This document shows positions 28,149 to 36,698 of a stretch of 64,000 nucleotides of DNA, one piece after another. The DNA is from Salibaculum sp031581025 (GTDB lineage: Bacteria > Pseudomonadota > Alphaproteobacteria > Rhodobacterales > Rhodobacteraceae). A program made the position numbers and the translations under genes. The notes beneath the pieces were generated by a model. The model ran no database searches and was not told the origin of the DNA. It saw only the letters and a list, made by a program, of their open reading frames with translations. Where the stretch lies: NCBI RefSeq assembly GCF_031581025.1, contig NZ_JAVLCA010000004.1; one strand, given 5' to 3'. Positions within the stretch are counted from its first letter, which is position 1. Each line of letters begins with the position of its first letter.

Positions 28149-28607
28149 ATGACCATCGAATCGCGTCTTGCCGAACTTGGCGTCGCCCTGCCCGACGCGC
28201 CCGCCCCGGCGGCCAACTACGTGGCTTTCGTGCAAAGCGGATCCCTGGTGCATGTCTCGGGCCAGATCGCCATGGACGCCGATGGCCCGGTCAAGGGCAA
28301 GCTGGGGGACACCATGACCGTCGATCAGGGCGCCGCCGCGGCCCGGCTCTGCGCGATCAGTCTTCTGGCCCAGCTCAAGGCCGCCTGCGACGGCGATCTC
28401 GACAGGCTGGTGCGGGTCGTCAAACTGACCGGCTTTGTCAATTCCACCCCAGACTTCACCGACCAGCCAAAGGTGATCAACGGCGCAAGCGATTTCATGG
28501 TCGAGACCCTCGGCGAGGCCGGGCGCCACGCCCGCTCGGCTGTCTCCGCTGCCGCCCTTCCGCTTGGGGTGGCCGTCGAGATCGAGGGCCTCTTCGAGAT
28601 CGACTGA
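28149..28607 (+). CDS. RidA family protein (YjgF/YER057c/UK114)
   Basis: 152 residues, of the longer RidA subfamily. It shows NYVAFVQSGSLVHVSGQIAMDA, QGAAAARLCAISLLAQLKAAC and ARSAVSAAALPLGVAVEIEGL. Canonical RidA hydrolyses reactive enamine/imine intermediates from PLP enzymes with a conserved Arg. Here the corresponding segment is GRHARSAVSAAALP, which retains an Arg. It is the first gene of a same-strand run; its stop overlaps the next start (TGATG). Confidence 0.9.
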   Translation: MTIESRLAELGVALPDAPAPAANYVAFVQSGSLVHVSGQIAMDADGPVKGKLGDTMTVDQGAAAARLCAISLLAQLKAACDGDLDRLVRVVKLTGFVNSTPDFTDQPKVINGASDFMVETLGEAGRHARSAVSAAALPLGVAVEIEGLFEID

Positions 28608-29353
28608 TGCTGCCGACCGGCTTTCACGCACACCCCTTCGCTCACCGGGCGCTGCACGGGCCGGGGCGGCCCGAGAACAGCCGCTCAGCCATCGACGCGG
28701 CCATCAGCGCCGGCTACGGTATCGAGATCGACCTGCAGCTTTCCAGAGATGGCCAGGCCATGGTGTTCCACGACTATGCGCTGGATCGGCTGAACGGTGC
28801 GTGGGGGCCGGTGCGCCAGCACAGCGCGCAAGACCTTTCGGCGATCCAGCTCAACGGAAGCGAAGAAGGCATCCCGACCCTGCGCCAGGTCCTCGACCAG
28901 GTCGCCGGTGCCGTTCCCCTGCTGATCGAGGTCAAGGACCAGGACGGCGCGCTGGGGGCGGATGTCGGCCCACTGGAAGAAGCCGCCGCCGCCTGTCTTG
29001 CCGACTATCCCGGCCCGGCGGCGGTGATGTCCTTCAACCCGCATTCCGTGGCGCGCATGGGCCAATTGCTGCCCGATCTGCCGCGGGGCTTGACGACCTG
29101 CGCCTTCACACCGGACGACTGGCCGACCGTGCCCCGGGCGCGGCTGGACGCCCTGCGCGGCCTGCCCGACCTTGCCCCCCTGGGCGCGGATTTCATCAGC
29201 CACCAGTGGACCGACCTGACCAGCCCCGCCGTCAGCGCCGCCAAGGCGAAGGGGCTGCGCGTCTTCTGCTGGACCATCCGGTCGAACACCGATCAGGCCA
29301 CGGCGCTGGCAAACGGCGCCGACCAGGTGACTTTCGAAGGCTACCTGGCTTGA
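28607..29353 (+). CDS. Glycerophosphodiester phosphodiesterase
   Basis: 248 residues, cytoplasmic (no signal peptide). It has a GDPD TIM barrel with HRALHGPGRPENSRSAIDAAI, the metal/catalytic pair in GIEIDLQLSRDGQAMVFHDYALDR, and LLIEVKDQDG. It hydrolyses glycerophosphodiesters to glycerol-3-phosphate and an alcohol. The C-terminal FCWTIRSNTDQATALANGADQVTFEG is the usual closing strand. It is translationally coupled to the RidA gene. Confidence 0.92.
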   Translation: MLPTGFHAHPFAHRALHGPGRPENSRSAIDAAISAGYGIEIDLQLSRDGQAMVFHDYALDRLNGAWGPVRQHSAQDLSAIQLNGSEEGIPTLRQVLDQVAGAVPLLIEVKDQDGALGADVGPLEEAAAACLADYPGPAAVMSFNPHSVARMGQLLPDLPRGLTTCAFTPDDWPTVPRARLDALRGLPDLAPLGADFISHQWTDLTSPAVSAAKAKGLRVFCWTIRSNTDQATALANGADQVTFEGYLA

Positions 29354-29384
29354 CCCTTCGGCCCCCTGCGCCAATTTTCAGGGA

Positions 29385-30572
29385 ATGGACGCCTCGCCGA
29401 TCGAGATCACCGCACATCGAAGCCTGTCGGAGATTCCGGCCGCCGACTGGGATGCCTGCGCCTGCCCAGAGGCCAGCGACGGGGGCCCGCCCATCGACCC
29501 CTTTACCACACACAGGTTCCTGGCTGCGCTGGAGGACAGTGGTAGCACCGGCCCCGGCACCGGCTGGGAGCCGCACTATCTGGCCGCCCGCAGCGGCGGA
29601 AAGATCATCGCCGTCGCCCCTTTGTATGGCAAATCGCACAGCCAGGGCGAATACATGTTCGACCATAATTTCGCCCATGCCTATGAACGCGCGGGCGGGC
29701 GCTACTACCCCAAGCTGCAGATCGCCGTCCCCTTCACCCCGGTGACCGGCCGCCGTTTCCTGACCCGGCCGGGGCACGAGACGCAGGGCATTGCAGCGCT
29801 GGTGCAGGGGGCGGTTCAACTGGCCTCGGACAACGGGTTGTCCTCGGTCCACGCGACCTTCTGCACACAAGACGAGGCGCTGGCCGGGGAAGAGGCGGGA
29901 CTGCTGCGCCGCACGTCGCAGCAATACCACTGGGCCAACAACGGCTATGCCGACTGGGAAGATTTCCTGGCCCACCTGTCCAGCCGCAAGCGCAAGACCC
30001 TGCGCAAGGAGCGCCGCGAGGCGCAGGATTTCGGCGGCGAGATCTTGCAACTGACAGGCGATGCGATCCGGCCCGAACACTGGGACGCGATGTGGACCTT
30101 CTACCAGGACACCGGTGCGCGCAAATGGGGCACGCCCTACCTGACGCGGGCCTTCTTCGACATCGCCCATGAAAGGCTGCGCGACGACATCCTTCTGGTC
30201 TTCGCCCAGCGTGACGGGCAGCCCGTCGCAGGGGCCATGAACCTGATCGGTCGGCACAACCTGTTCGGGCGCTATTGGGGCTGCACCGAGCATCATCCCT
30301 TCCTGCATTTCGAGATCTGTTATTATCAGGCCATCGACCATGCCATCGCACATGGGCTTCGCACGGTCGAGGCGGGCGCGCAGGGGGAACACAAACTGGC
30401 GCGCGGCTACCTGCCCGTGACCACGCATTCGCTCCACTGGTTCGCCGATGACGGGTTCCGCGATGCTGTGGAAAACTACCTGCAGGCCGAGCGCCGCGCG
30501 GTTGACGAAGAGGTCGAAGTGCTGACCAGCTATGGCCCGTTCCGCCGGGCCGAGACCGAGGACCACGACTGA
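29385..30572 (+). CDS. DUF482 family GNAT-like acyltransferase
   Basis: 395 residues. Recognisable DUF482 ('peptidogalycan biosynthesis/recognition') features are IDPFTTHRFLAALEDSGS, GEYMFDHNFAHAYERAGGRYYPKLQ, FLAHLSSRKRKTLRKERRE, and VEAGAQGEHKLARGYLP. The fold is a double GNAT of the FemAB kind, so transfer of an acyl or aminoacyl group is expected, but no substrate is established. AGGGA precedes the ATG at 29385. It belongs to the RidA-GDPD-DUF482-phhB run. Confidence 0.88.
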   Translation: MDASPIEITAHRSLSEIPAADWDACACPEASDGGPPIDPFTTHRFLAALEDSGSTGPGTGWEPHYLAARSGGKIIAVAPLYGKSHSQGEYMFDHNFAHAYERAGGRYYPKLQIAVPFTPVTGRRFLTRPGHETQGIAALVQGAVQLASDNGLSSVHATFCTQDEALAGEEAGLLRRTSQQYHWANNGYADWEDFLAHLSSRKRKTLRKERREAQDFGGEILQLTGDAIRPEHWDAMWTFYQDTGARKWGTPYLTRAFFDIAHERLRDDILLVFAQRDGQPVAGAMNLIGRHNLFGRYWGCTEHHPFLHFEICYYQAIDHAIAHGLRTVEAGAQGEHKLARGYLPVTTHSLHWFADDGFRDAVENYLQAERRAVDEEVEVLTSYGPFRRAETEDHD

Positions 30573-30587
30573 GCAAAGGAGATCACA

Positions 30588-30872
30588 ATGGCCGATGCGA
30601 TAGACGACGCCGGGCGCAAGACCCTGCAAGAGGCGGGCTGGACCGCCGTCGAGGGTCGCGACGCGGTGACCAAGACCTTCACCTTCGCCAATTTCGTCGA
30701 GGCCTGGGGCTTCATGTCCCGCGCGGCGATCTGGGCCGAGAAACTGAACCACCACCCCGAATGGTTCAACGTCTTCAAGACGGTCGAGGTGACGCTCTCG
30801 ACCCATGACATCGGCGGGCTGAGCAAGCTGGACCTGAAGCTTGCCCAGAAAATGGACAAACTGTCCGCCTGA
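30588..30872 (+). CDS. phhB: Pterin-4a-carbinolamine dehydratase
   Basis: 94 residues. The catalytic signature EKLNHHPEWFNVFKTVEVTLSTHDIGGLS (His61/His62 region and the THD motif), given here only for its key residues HHPEW and THD, is complete. It dehydrates 4a-hydroxytetrahydrobiopterin and so recycles the cofactor of aromatic amino acid hydroxylases. A clear AAAGGAG lies 8 nt before the ATG. No phenylalanine hydroxylase is in the window, so a moonlighting or molybdopterin-related role is possible. Confidence 0.92.
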   Translation: MADAIDDAGRKTLQEAGWTAVEGRDAVTKTFTFANFVEAWGFMSRAAIWAEKLNHHPEWFNVFKTVEVTLSTHDIGGLSKLDLKLAQKMDKLSA

Positions 30873-30875
30873 GGG

Positions 30876-30924
30876 GACCGGCGGCGCAACTTTCCCCGAC
30901 CGGGGGAGTTGCACCGCCCCGGTC
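30876..30924. other. Long imperfect hairpin between phhB and mscS
   Basis: GACCGG (30876-30881) pairs with CCGGTC (30919-30924), and inside it GCAACT (30886-30891) pairs with AGTTGC (30907-30912) and CCCC with GGGG, separated by small bulges. It starts just after the phhB stop and has no T-run, so it may be an mRNA 3' stabiliser or a weak terminator. Confidence 0.4.
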
Positions 30925-30996
30925 GCATGGCTAGTGCGACACCCGGGCCGGGACTATTGTCCGGTTCCAGTGTGATTCACCACAGGGGCTGTTGCC

Positions 30997-31788
30997 ATGT
31001 CAGAAGACTTCATTTTCGACCTTGTCCTGAATATCGCCGTCGCATTGGCGATCTTCGTTGTCGCGCTCTGGCTGAGCGGTTGGCTCAGGGGCCGCATCGT
31101 CAAGGCCGCCGAGAAGAACCGGAAATTCGATCTCACGCTCGCAAGGTTCCTTGGCAGCCTGGTGCGCTACGCAGTGCTGGCCATCGCGGTGATCTTCATC
31201 CTTGGACGATTCGGGATCGAGACGACCTCGCTCGCGGCATTGGTCGGCGCGGTGGGTCTGGCCATCGGTTTTGCCCTGCAGGGGTCTCTGGCAAACTTGG
31301 CCGCGGGGGTCATGCTGATCGTCTTCCGCCCCTTCAAGGCCGGCGACTATGTCAACGCAGCCGGCCAGTCGGGCACCGTCGACGAGATCACCCTCTTCAC
31401 GACCGAGATGACAACGCCAGACAACGTCAAGATCATCGTGCCGAACGGCGATGTCTTCTCGGGTGCGATCACCAACTTCTCGCATTATGACACGCGGCGC
31501 TGTGATCTGGTTTTCGGCGTGTCCTACGGCACCGACCTGAAGACGGCCGAGACGATCCTCACCGACATCGTGACAAGGGACGAACGGGTCATGTCCGACC
31601 CCGAACCCTTCGTGAAGGTGACCAACCTTGGCGACAGTTCGGTAGATTTCTCCGTGCGCGCCTGGTGTGCCGCCGATGACCACTGGAACCTGAAGTTCGA
31701 CCTGACCCGTGCGGTCAAGGAAGCCTTCGACCAGCAGGGGGTGGAAATCCCCTTCCCGACCCGGACGATGGTCCAGCAGGCGGGCTGA
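30997..31788 (+). CDS. Small-conductance mechanosensitive channel (MscS family)
   Basis: 263 residues, the short MscS form. There are three hydrophobic helices. The pore helix TM3 is Gly/Ala-rich (LVGAVGLAIGFALQGSLANL) and leads into GVMLIVFRPFKAGDYVNAAG. The beta domain contains VDEITLFTTEMTTPDNVKIIVPNGDVF. It opens under membrane tension to release solutes during hypo-osmotic shock. It is convergent with the peroxiredoxin gene, a GC-rich hairpin lying between. Confidence 0.93.
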   Translation: MSEDFIFDLVLNIAVALAIFVVALWLSGWLRGRIVKAAEKNRKFDLTLARFLGSLVRYAVLAIAVIFILGRFGIETTSLAALVGAVGLAIGFALQGSLANLAAGVMLIVFRPFKAGDYVNAAGQSGTVDEITLFTTEMTTPDNVKIIVPNGDVFSGAITNFSHYDTRRCDLVFGVSYGTDLKTAETILTDIVTRDERVMSDPEPFVKVTNLGDSSVDFSVRAWCAADDHWNLKFDLTRAVKEAFDQQGVEIPFPTRTMVQQAG

Positions 31789-31814
31789 CGCCCGGATCAC
31801 GCATCCTGCAAAGA

Positions 31815-31857
31815 CCGGGGCGCCGGTTCGGGACGGATTCCCGGACCAGCGCCCCGG
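31815..31857. terminator. Bidirectional hairpin between mscS and the peroxiredoxin gene
   Basis: CCGGGGCGC (31815-31823) pairs with GCGCCCCGG (31849-31857). An inner stem GGTTCGGGA/TCCCGGACC (one G-U) extends it to about 18 bp. T-runs are weak on both sides (TCTTT on the minus strand), so it is probably a bidirectional or rho-assisted terminator. Confidence 0.5.
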
Positions 31858-31864
31858 AGACATT

Positions 31865-32353
31865 TCAAAGCTCGGCCAAAAGCGCCTCACCGCCCGAGGT
31901 TTCGCAGACCCCGGGGTTTTCCTCGACGTGCAGGACCCTGACCACCCCGTCCTCGGCATACAGGGCGAACCGCTTGGATCGGTCGATCAGGCCAACCGGC
32001 GGCGCGGTGAAATTCATGCCGATGGCCTTGGTGAACTCCGCCGAGGCATCACCGATCATCTGGACACCGGCCTGCGCGGCGCCGGTGCTCTCGCCCCAGG
32101 CGCCCATGACGAAGGGGTCGTTGACGCTGACGCAGATCACCGCGTCGACGCCCTTGGCCGCAAAAGCCGCCTTGGTGCGGATGAAACTGGGCACATGCGC
32201 GGTTGTGCAGGTGCCGGTGTAGGCGCCCGGCAAGCCAAACAGCACCACCTTGCCCGACCCGGCCAGATCGGTGATCTGCACCTCCTCCGGCCCCTCGGCG
32301 CCCATGCGCAGGACCTTGGCGTCGGGCAGCTTGTCCCCTACTGAAATCGTCAT
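31865..32353 (-). CDS. Peroxiredoxin, Prx5-like
   Basis: 162 residues. The peroxidatic Cys lies in LPGAYTGTCTTAHVPSF, the Prx5-type active site, and a Prx5-like Arg region follows. Additional cysteines at CVSVNDP and ENPGVCET could act as resolving residues. It reduces H2O2 and organic peroxides in the cytoplasm with glutathione/glutaredoxin or thioredoxin. There is no fused glutaredoxin domain. Confidence 0.92.
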   Translation of the reverse strand: MTISVGDKLPDAKVLRMGAEGPEEVQITDLAGSGKVVLFGLPGAYTGTCTTAHVPSFIRTKAAFAAKGVDAVICVSVNDPFVMGAWGESTGAAQAGVQMIGDASAEFTKAIGMNFTAPPVGLIDRSKRFALYAEDGVVRVLHVEENPGVCETSGGEALLAEL

Positions 32354-32438
32354 TCGGCATTCCCTTTCGTCAATTGCGTTTCGCTCCGCTTGGACTATAG
32401 GGTCGCGCCACGGAAAAGCGAGATGGGGATGGTGGATA

Positions 32439-33647
32439 ATGGCGCATCATATCGTGATCGGCGGTGGACAGGCGGCGGCATCGCTCGTGGCCAAACTGCG
32501 CGACAGCGGTTTTGACGGCGATATCACCCTGATCGGTGCCGAACCGGTGCCACCTTATCAGCGCCCGCCGCTGTCCAAGGCCTATCTTCTGGGTGACATG
32601 ACACTCGACCGGCTCTTCCTGCGGCCCGAGCAATGGTATTCCGACAAAAACATCACCCTGCGCACCGGCGTGCGGGTGACGCAGCTGGACGCCCATTACA
32701 AGACCCTGCACCTGGATACCGGCGAGGTGCTGACCTACGACAAGCTGGCCCTGACCACGGGCGCGCATCCGCGCACCCTTCCGGCAGAGATCGGCGGCAT
32801 GTTGCAGGGCGTCCATACCGTGCGCGACCTGCGCGATGCAGACGCCATGGCGCCCGCGTTCCGCGACGGTGCGCGGCTGCTTGTCATCGGTGGCGGCTAT
32901 ATCGGTCTGGAGGCCGCGGCAGTGGCGGCCAAGAAGGGCGTCAAGGTCACCCTCGTGGAAATGGCCGACCGCATCCTGCAACGCGTGGCCTGCCCCGAAA
33001 CCTCGGCCTTTTTCCGTGACCTGCACCGTGCGCATGGCGTCGATATCCGCGAAGGCGTGGGCCTGCAGAACCTGACCGGCACTGACCGCGTCACCGGCGC
33101 GATCCTGACCGACGGCACCGAGCTTGAGGTCGATTTCGCCATCGTCGGCGTCGGCATCCAGCCCGCCACGGCCCTGGCCGAGGGCGCGGGGCTGGAGATC
33201 GACAACGGCATCGTCACCGACCCGCAGTGCCGCACCTCCGACCCGGACATCCATGCCGCGGGCGATTGCGCGACCTGCCATTTCAAGGGCCAGCGCATCC
33301 GGCTGGAAAGCGTCGGCAATGCCATCGACATGGCCGAGATCGCGGCCCGGAACATGGCCGGCGAGGATGTGGCCTATGCGCCCAAGCCGTGGTTCTGGTC
33401 GGATCAGTATGACTGCAAGTTGCAGATCGCCGGGCTGAACATGGGCTATGACGCCGTGCATGTCCGCGACGGTGGCGAAGCCCGGTCGCACTGGTATTAC
33501 AAGGGCGATGACCTGATCGCGGTGGACGCGATGAACGACGCCCGCACCTACATGGTGGCCAAGCGCCTGATCGAGGCCGGAAAATCCCCCGCACCCGAGG
33601 TCGTGACCGATTTGGCAACCGACATGAAGGCCCTGCTGAAGGCGTGA
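32439..33647 (+). CDS. FAD-dependent ferredoxin/rubredoxin reductase (BphA4/PuR-like)
   Basis: 402 residues. FAD-binding IVIGGGQAAASLVAKLRDSGF is at the N-terminus, with PPYQRPPLSKAYL, and the NAD-binding GGGYIGLEAAAVAAKKG in the middle (about residue 150). HAAGDCATC and the C-terminal reductase domain FWSDQYDCKLQIAGL follow. It passes electrons from NAD(P)H to a [2Fe-2S] ferredoxin, for example for a P450 or ring hydroxylase not found here. The ATG at 32439 places the FAD motif at residue 5. The stop overlaps the rsmD GTG start (GTGA). Confidence 0.9.
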   Translation: MAHHIVIGGGQAAASLVAKLRDSGFDGDITLIGAEPVPPYQRPPLSKAYLLGDMTLDRLFLRPEQWYSDKNITLRTGVRVTQLDAHYKTLHLDTGEVLTYDKLALTTGAHPRTLPAEIGGMLQGVHTVRDLRDADAMAPAFRDGARLLVIGGGYIGLEAAAVAAKKGVKVTLVEMADRILQRVACPETSAFFRDLHRAHGVDIREGVGLQNLTGTDRVTGAILTDGTELEVDFAIVGVGIQPATALAEGAGLEIDNGIVTDPQCRTSDPDIHAAGDCATCHFKGQRIRLESVGNAIDMAEIAARNMAGEDVAYAPKPWFWSDQYDCKLQIAGLNMGYDAVHVRDGGEARSHWYYKGDDLIAVDAMNDARTYMVAKRLIEAGKSPAPEVVTDLATDMKALLKA

Positions 33648-34213
33648 GGATCATCGGCGGCCAGCATCGCGGACTCACGCTCGCCTCGGTCGGCAAGGGG
33701 GACGCGAGTGCGCATTTGCGCCCCACGCCGGACCGGGTGCGCGAAAGCCTGTTCAACGTGCTGGCGGGTTACGGGTTGCCCCAAGGCGCGCGGGTGCTGG
33801 ACCTTTTCGCCGGGACCGGCGCGCTGGCGCTCGAGGCGCTGTCGCGCGGGGCCAGCCATGCGACCCTCGTGGACAAGGGCCGTACGGCGCAGCGCCTGAT
33901 CCGCGAAAACCTGTCCAAGGCGCGGCGCGAGGCGGATGCCCGCCAGCTGACCTGCGCCGCCGACCGCCTGCCACGGGCCGAGGCGCCCTGCGGTCTGGTC
34001 TTTCTTGATCCACCCTATGGGCAGGGCCTGGGCGGGCCGGCGCTTGGTGTCGCCCGGCGGCAGGGCTGGCTGGCCCCGGACGCCCTGATCGTCTGGGAAG
34101 ACAGCGCGCCGCAGGCCGCGTCCGCGGGGTTCGCCATGCTCGATAGCCGCCGCTATGGCGACACGCATGTCACCCTGCTGCGCGCCGCGCCGCTGCCGGA
34201 CGGGGATCAGTAG
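33644..34213 (+). CDS. rsmD: 16S rRNA (guanine966-N2)-methyltransferase
   Basis: 189 residues. It opens MRIIGGQHRGLTL, followed by LRPTPDRVRESLFNVL, SAM motif VLDLFAGTGALALEALSRGA and catalytic FLDPPYG. It methylates G966 of 16S rRNA. The GTG start at 33644 overlaps the stop of the ferredoxin reductase gene, and the 3' end overlaps the convergent map gene by 7 bp. Confidence 0.95.
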   Translation: MRIIGGQHRGLTLASVGKGDASAHLRPTPDRVRESLFNVLAGYGLPQGARVLDLFAGTGALALEALSRGASHATLVDKGRTAQRLIRENLSKARREADARQLTCAADRLPRAEAPCGLVFLDPPYGQGLGGPALGVARRQGWLAPDALIVWEDSAPQAASAGFAMLDSRRYGDTHVTLLRAAPLPDGDQ

Positions 34214-35076
34214 GTCGGGTGGAACCAGCCCGCTGGCGACAGGGTGAAGATATCCGCCCCCTCGGCGGTGATGCCGACGGAGTGCTCGAACTGGGCCGAG
34301 AGCTGCTTGTCCCGGGTCACCGCCGTCCAGTCGTCCTTGAGAACCACCGTTTCCGGTCTGCCCAGGTTAACCATGGGTTCGATGGTGAAGAACATGCCCT
34401 CTTCGAGAACCGGGCCGGTGCCCGCACGCCCGTAGTGCAGCACGTTGGGCGGGGCGTGGAACACCCGGCCCAGCCCATGGCCGCAGAAATCGCGCACGAC
34501 GCTCATGCGCTGGCCCTCGACATGGGACTGGATCGCATGACCGATGTCACCGAAGGTATTGCCGGGCCGCGCGGCCTCGATCCCCTTCATCAGGGCATCA
34601 TGCGTGACCTGTATCAGCCGTTCGGCCTTCTGGTTGGGTTTGCCGCCCGCGACGAACATGCGGCTGGTGTCGCCGAACCAGCCGTCCAGGATCACCGTGA
34701 CGTCGATGTTAAGGATATCGCCGCTCTGCAGCGCGTCATCCTCGCGGCGCTTCTCGAAGTTCTTCGAGATCGTCTCGGACCGCGCCTTGGGGATCGGCGC
34801 GCCGGGAATGCCGTGGCAGACCACGTGATTGACGCTGATGCAGCTGGCGTGCTGGAACCCCTTGTAGCCGATGGTTGCAGACTCCGCCCCGGCCGCGCGC
34901 ACCCAGTCGGTGATCTTCCTGTCCAGATCGCCGGTGGTGGCACCGGGCACCACGTGATCGGCGATCCGGTCTAGGATCTCGGCCGCCAGGCGACCGGCCG
35001 CATGCATGCCTTCGAAATCCGCCTGCTCGTGCAAGCGGATGCCGTCCTTCGTGATCCTGCCGCGCGTGTCGTCCAT
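34207..35076 (-). CDS. map: Type I methionine aminopeptidase
   Basis: 289 residues. All five metal ligands are in place: DVTVILDGWFGDTSR (two Asp), DFCGHGLGRVFH (His), FFTIEPMVN (Glu) and QFEHSVGI (Glu). The substrate His is in SCISVNHVVCHGIP. It removes N-terminal Met from nascent proteins. About 25 residues longer at the N-terminus than E. coli Map, as in other alphaproteobacteria. Convergent with rsmD. Confidence 0.96.
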   Translation of the reverse strand: MDDTRGRITKDGIRLHEQADFEGMHAAGRLAAEILDRIADHVVPGATTGDLDRKITDWVRAAGAESATIGYKGFQHASCISVNHVVCHGIPGAPIPKARSETISKNFEKRREDDALQSGDILNIDVTVILDGWFGDTSRMFVAGGKPNQKAERLIQVTHDALMKGIEAARPGNTFGDIGHAIQSHVEGQRMSVVRDFCGHGLGRVFHAPPNVLHYGRAGTGPVLEEGMFFTIEPMVNLGRPETVVLKDDWTAVTRDKQLSAQFEHSVGITAEGADIFTLSPAGWFHPTY

Positions 35077-35145
35077 GGCACCTACCTTCTTGATTGATCC
35101 CGGAATACGGCAAAACGGCCCGGTGCAAAAGGCCCGGCGCTGCGT

Positions 35146-35856
35146 CTATTTCGCCGAATTCGGGCCATGGAAAGTGCAGGCGGGGCCAAGCTCGATCGCC
35201 TCGGGCGTGATCGCGGCGCGATGGCAGATCACCTCGACGCCCGCCGCGCGCGCATCCTCGAAGGCGCTGGCATAGTCCGGGTCGATATCCGCGGCCAGGC
35301 TCATGTCGACACAGTCCGTGCGCTGGACCAGGTAGAACATCACCGCGCGCCGCCCCATCCGGGCGACCTCGGCCAGCTCATGCAGGTGTTTGGTGCCGCG
35401 TTTGGTCACACTGTCGGGAAACTCGGCCAGGCCGGGCCGGCGCGCCAGCGTCACCGACTTGACCTCGACGAACGTGTCGCCGCCCAGACAAAAATCCACC
35501 CGGCTGCCCGTGCCGAATTTCACCTCGGCACGCACCGCACCCGCCCCGGCCAGCGCGGGCACCGCCCCGGCGCGCAGGGCCTCGCCCACAACCCGGTTGG
35601 CCAGAGAGGTGTCGATGGTGACGAAGCCGCCGTCCAGCTCTGCCAGCCGCCAACCCCAGTCGAGTTTCTTCCTCGGGTCGTCGTTGCGCTCGAGCCAGAC
35701 CCTTGTCCCCGGGGCGTTCAGCCCCAGCATGGAACCGGGATTGGGGCAATGGGCCTTCACGTCTTCGCTCGTGTCCAGCATCACGTCGGACAGGAACCGC
35801 ATGTAGCGGCGTTTCAGCCGACCGGGCACGAGGGGCGTGGCAAAGCGCATGGCCAT
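35146..35856 (-). CDS. sfsA: SfsA family DNA/RNA-binding protein
   Basis: 236 residues. The typical N-terminus RFATPLVPGRLKRRYMRFLSDV is an OB-fold that binds nucleic acid. The C-terminal PD-(D/E)XK nuclease-like core shows CPNPGSMLGL, FVEVKSVTLA and AAITPEAIELG. Named for maltose-gene effects in E. coli; its biological role is unsettled. ATG codons at 35856 and 35850 are both possible; the latter matches relatives better. It diverges from the CinA-like gene with about 34 bp between starts. Confidence 0.92.
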   Translation of the reverse strand: MAMRFATPLVPGRLKRRYMRFLSDVMLDTSEDVKAHCPNPGSMLGLNAPGTRVWLERNDDPRKKLDWGWRLAELDGGFVTIDTSLANRVVGEALRAGAVPALAGAGAVRAEVKFGTGSRVDFCLGGDTFVEVKSVTLARRPGLAEFPDSVTKRGTKHLHELAEVARMGRRAVMFYLVQRTDCVDMSLAADIDPDYASAFEDARAAGVEVICHRAAITPEAIELGPACTFHGPNSAK

Positions 35857-35889
35857 GACCTATACCAGCGCGCAACGAAGGAGAAGACC

Positions 35890-36612
35890 ATGCCGAACCC
35901 AACCGCCGCCATGCTCGTCATCGGGGACGAAATCCTGTCCGGGCGCACCCGCGATTCAAACATGCACTTCCTCGCCGGGGAACTCACGCGGATCGGCGTC
36001 GATCTAAAAGAGGTCCGCGTGGTCAGCGACGACCAGGACGTCATCATCGCCGCCTTGAATGCCCTGCGCGCGGCCTTCGACACGGTCTTCACCTCGGGCG
36101 GGATCGGGCCAACCCATGACGACATCACCGCCGACAGCGTGGCCGCAGCCTTCGGCGTGGGCATCGACGTTCGCGACGACGCGCGCGCGGTACTGCAAGC
36201 GCACTACGACCGGGCCGGGACCACATTGAACGAGGCGCGGTTGCGCATGGCGCGCATCCCCGACGGGGCGGCGCTGATCGACAACCCGGTCAGCGCCGCG
36301 CCGGGGTTCTCGCTTGGCAACGTACATGTGCTCGCGGGGGTGCCTGCCGTCTTTCAGGCCATGGTGGCCAGCGTCCTGCCCCTGCTGGTGGGCGGCGCGC
36401 CGATGCTGAGCCAGACCCTGCGCGTGGAGCGGGGCGAAGGCGACGTCGCCGCCCCGCTGGCCCGGCTGGCCGAGACCTACCCGGGGCTGTCCATCGGTTC
36501 CTACCCGTTTCAGAAGGACGGGGCCTATGGCACGCATGTCGTCGTGCGCGGGGCCGATGGCGCGCAGGTCGAGGCGGCCGTGGCCCGGCTGGCCACCGAC
36601 CTGGGACTATGA
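35890..36612 (+). CDS. CinA N-terminal (MoaB/MogA-fold) molybdopterin-binding-domain protein
   Basis: 240 residues. It has the MoCF_biosynth core AAMLVIGDEILSGRTRDSN and FTSGGIGPTHDDITADSVAAAF. It lacks the C-terminal PncC (NMN deamidase) domain of full CinA, so it is the short stand-alone form found in many roseobacters. A role in ADP-ribose/NAD repair or molybdopterin handling is only suggested by fold. AGGAG lies 6-8 nt before the ATG at 35890. Confidence 0.9.
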   Translation: MPNPTAAMLVIGDEILSGRTRDSNMHFLAGELTRIGVDLKEVRVVSDDQDVIIAALNALRAAFDTVFTSGGIGPTHDDITADSVAAAFGVGIDVRDDARAVLQAHYDRAGTTLNEARLRMARIPDGAALIDNPVSAAPGFSLGNVHVLAGVPAVFQAMVASVLPLLVGGAPMLSQTLRVERGEGDVAAPLARLAETYPGLSIGSYPFQKDGAYGTHVVVRGADGAQVEAAVARLATDLGL

Positions 36613-36698
36613 CACCGCAGCCTTGCAAAGCGATCACCGTCCTGCCAGCGCAGCGACGACAGGCGGCCCTTGTTCCGGCATGATCCTGCGCCTTGGCG

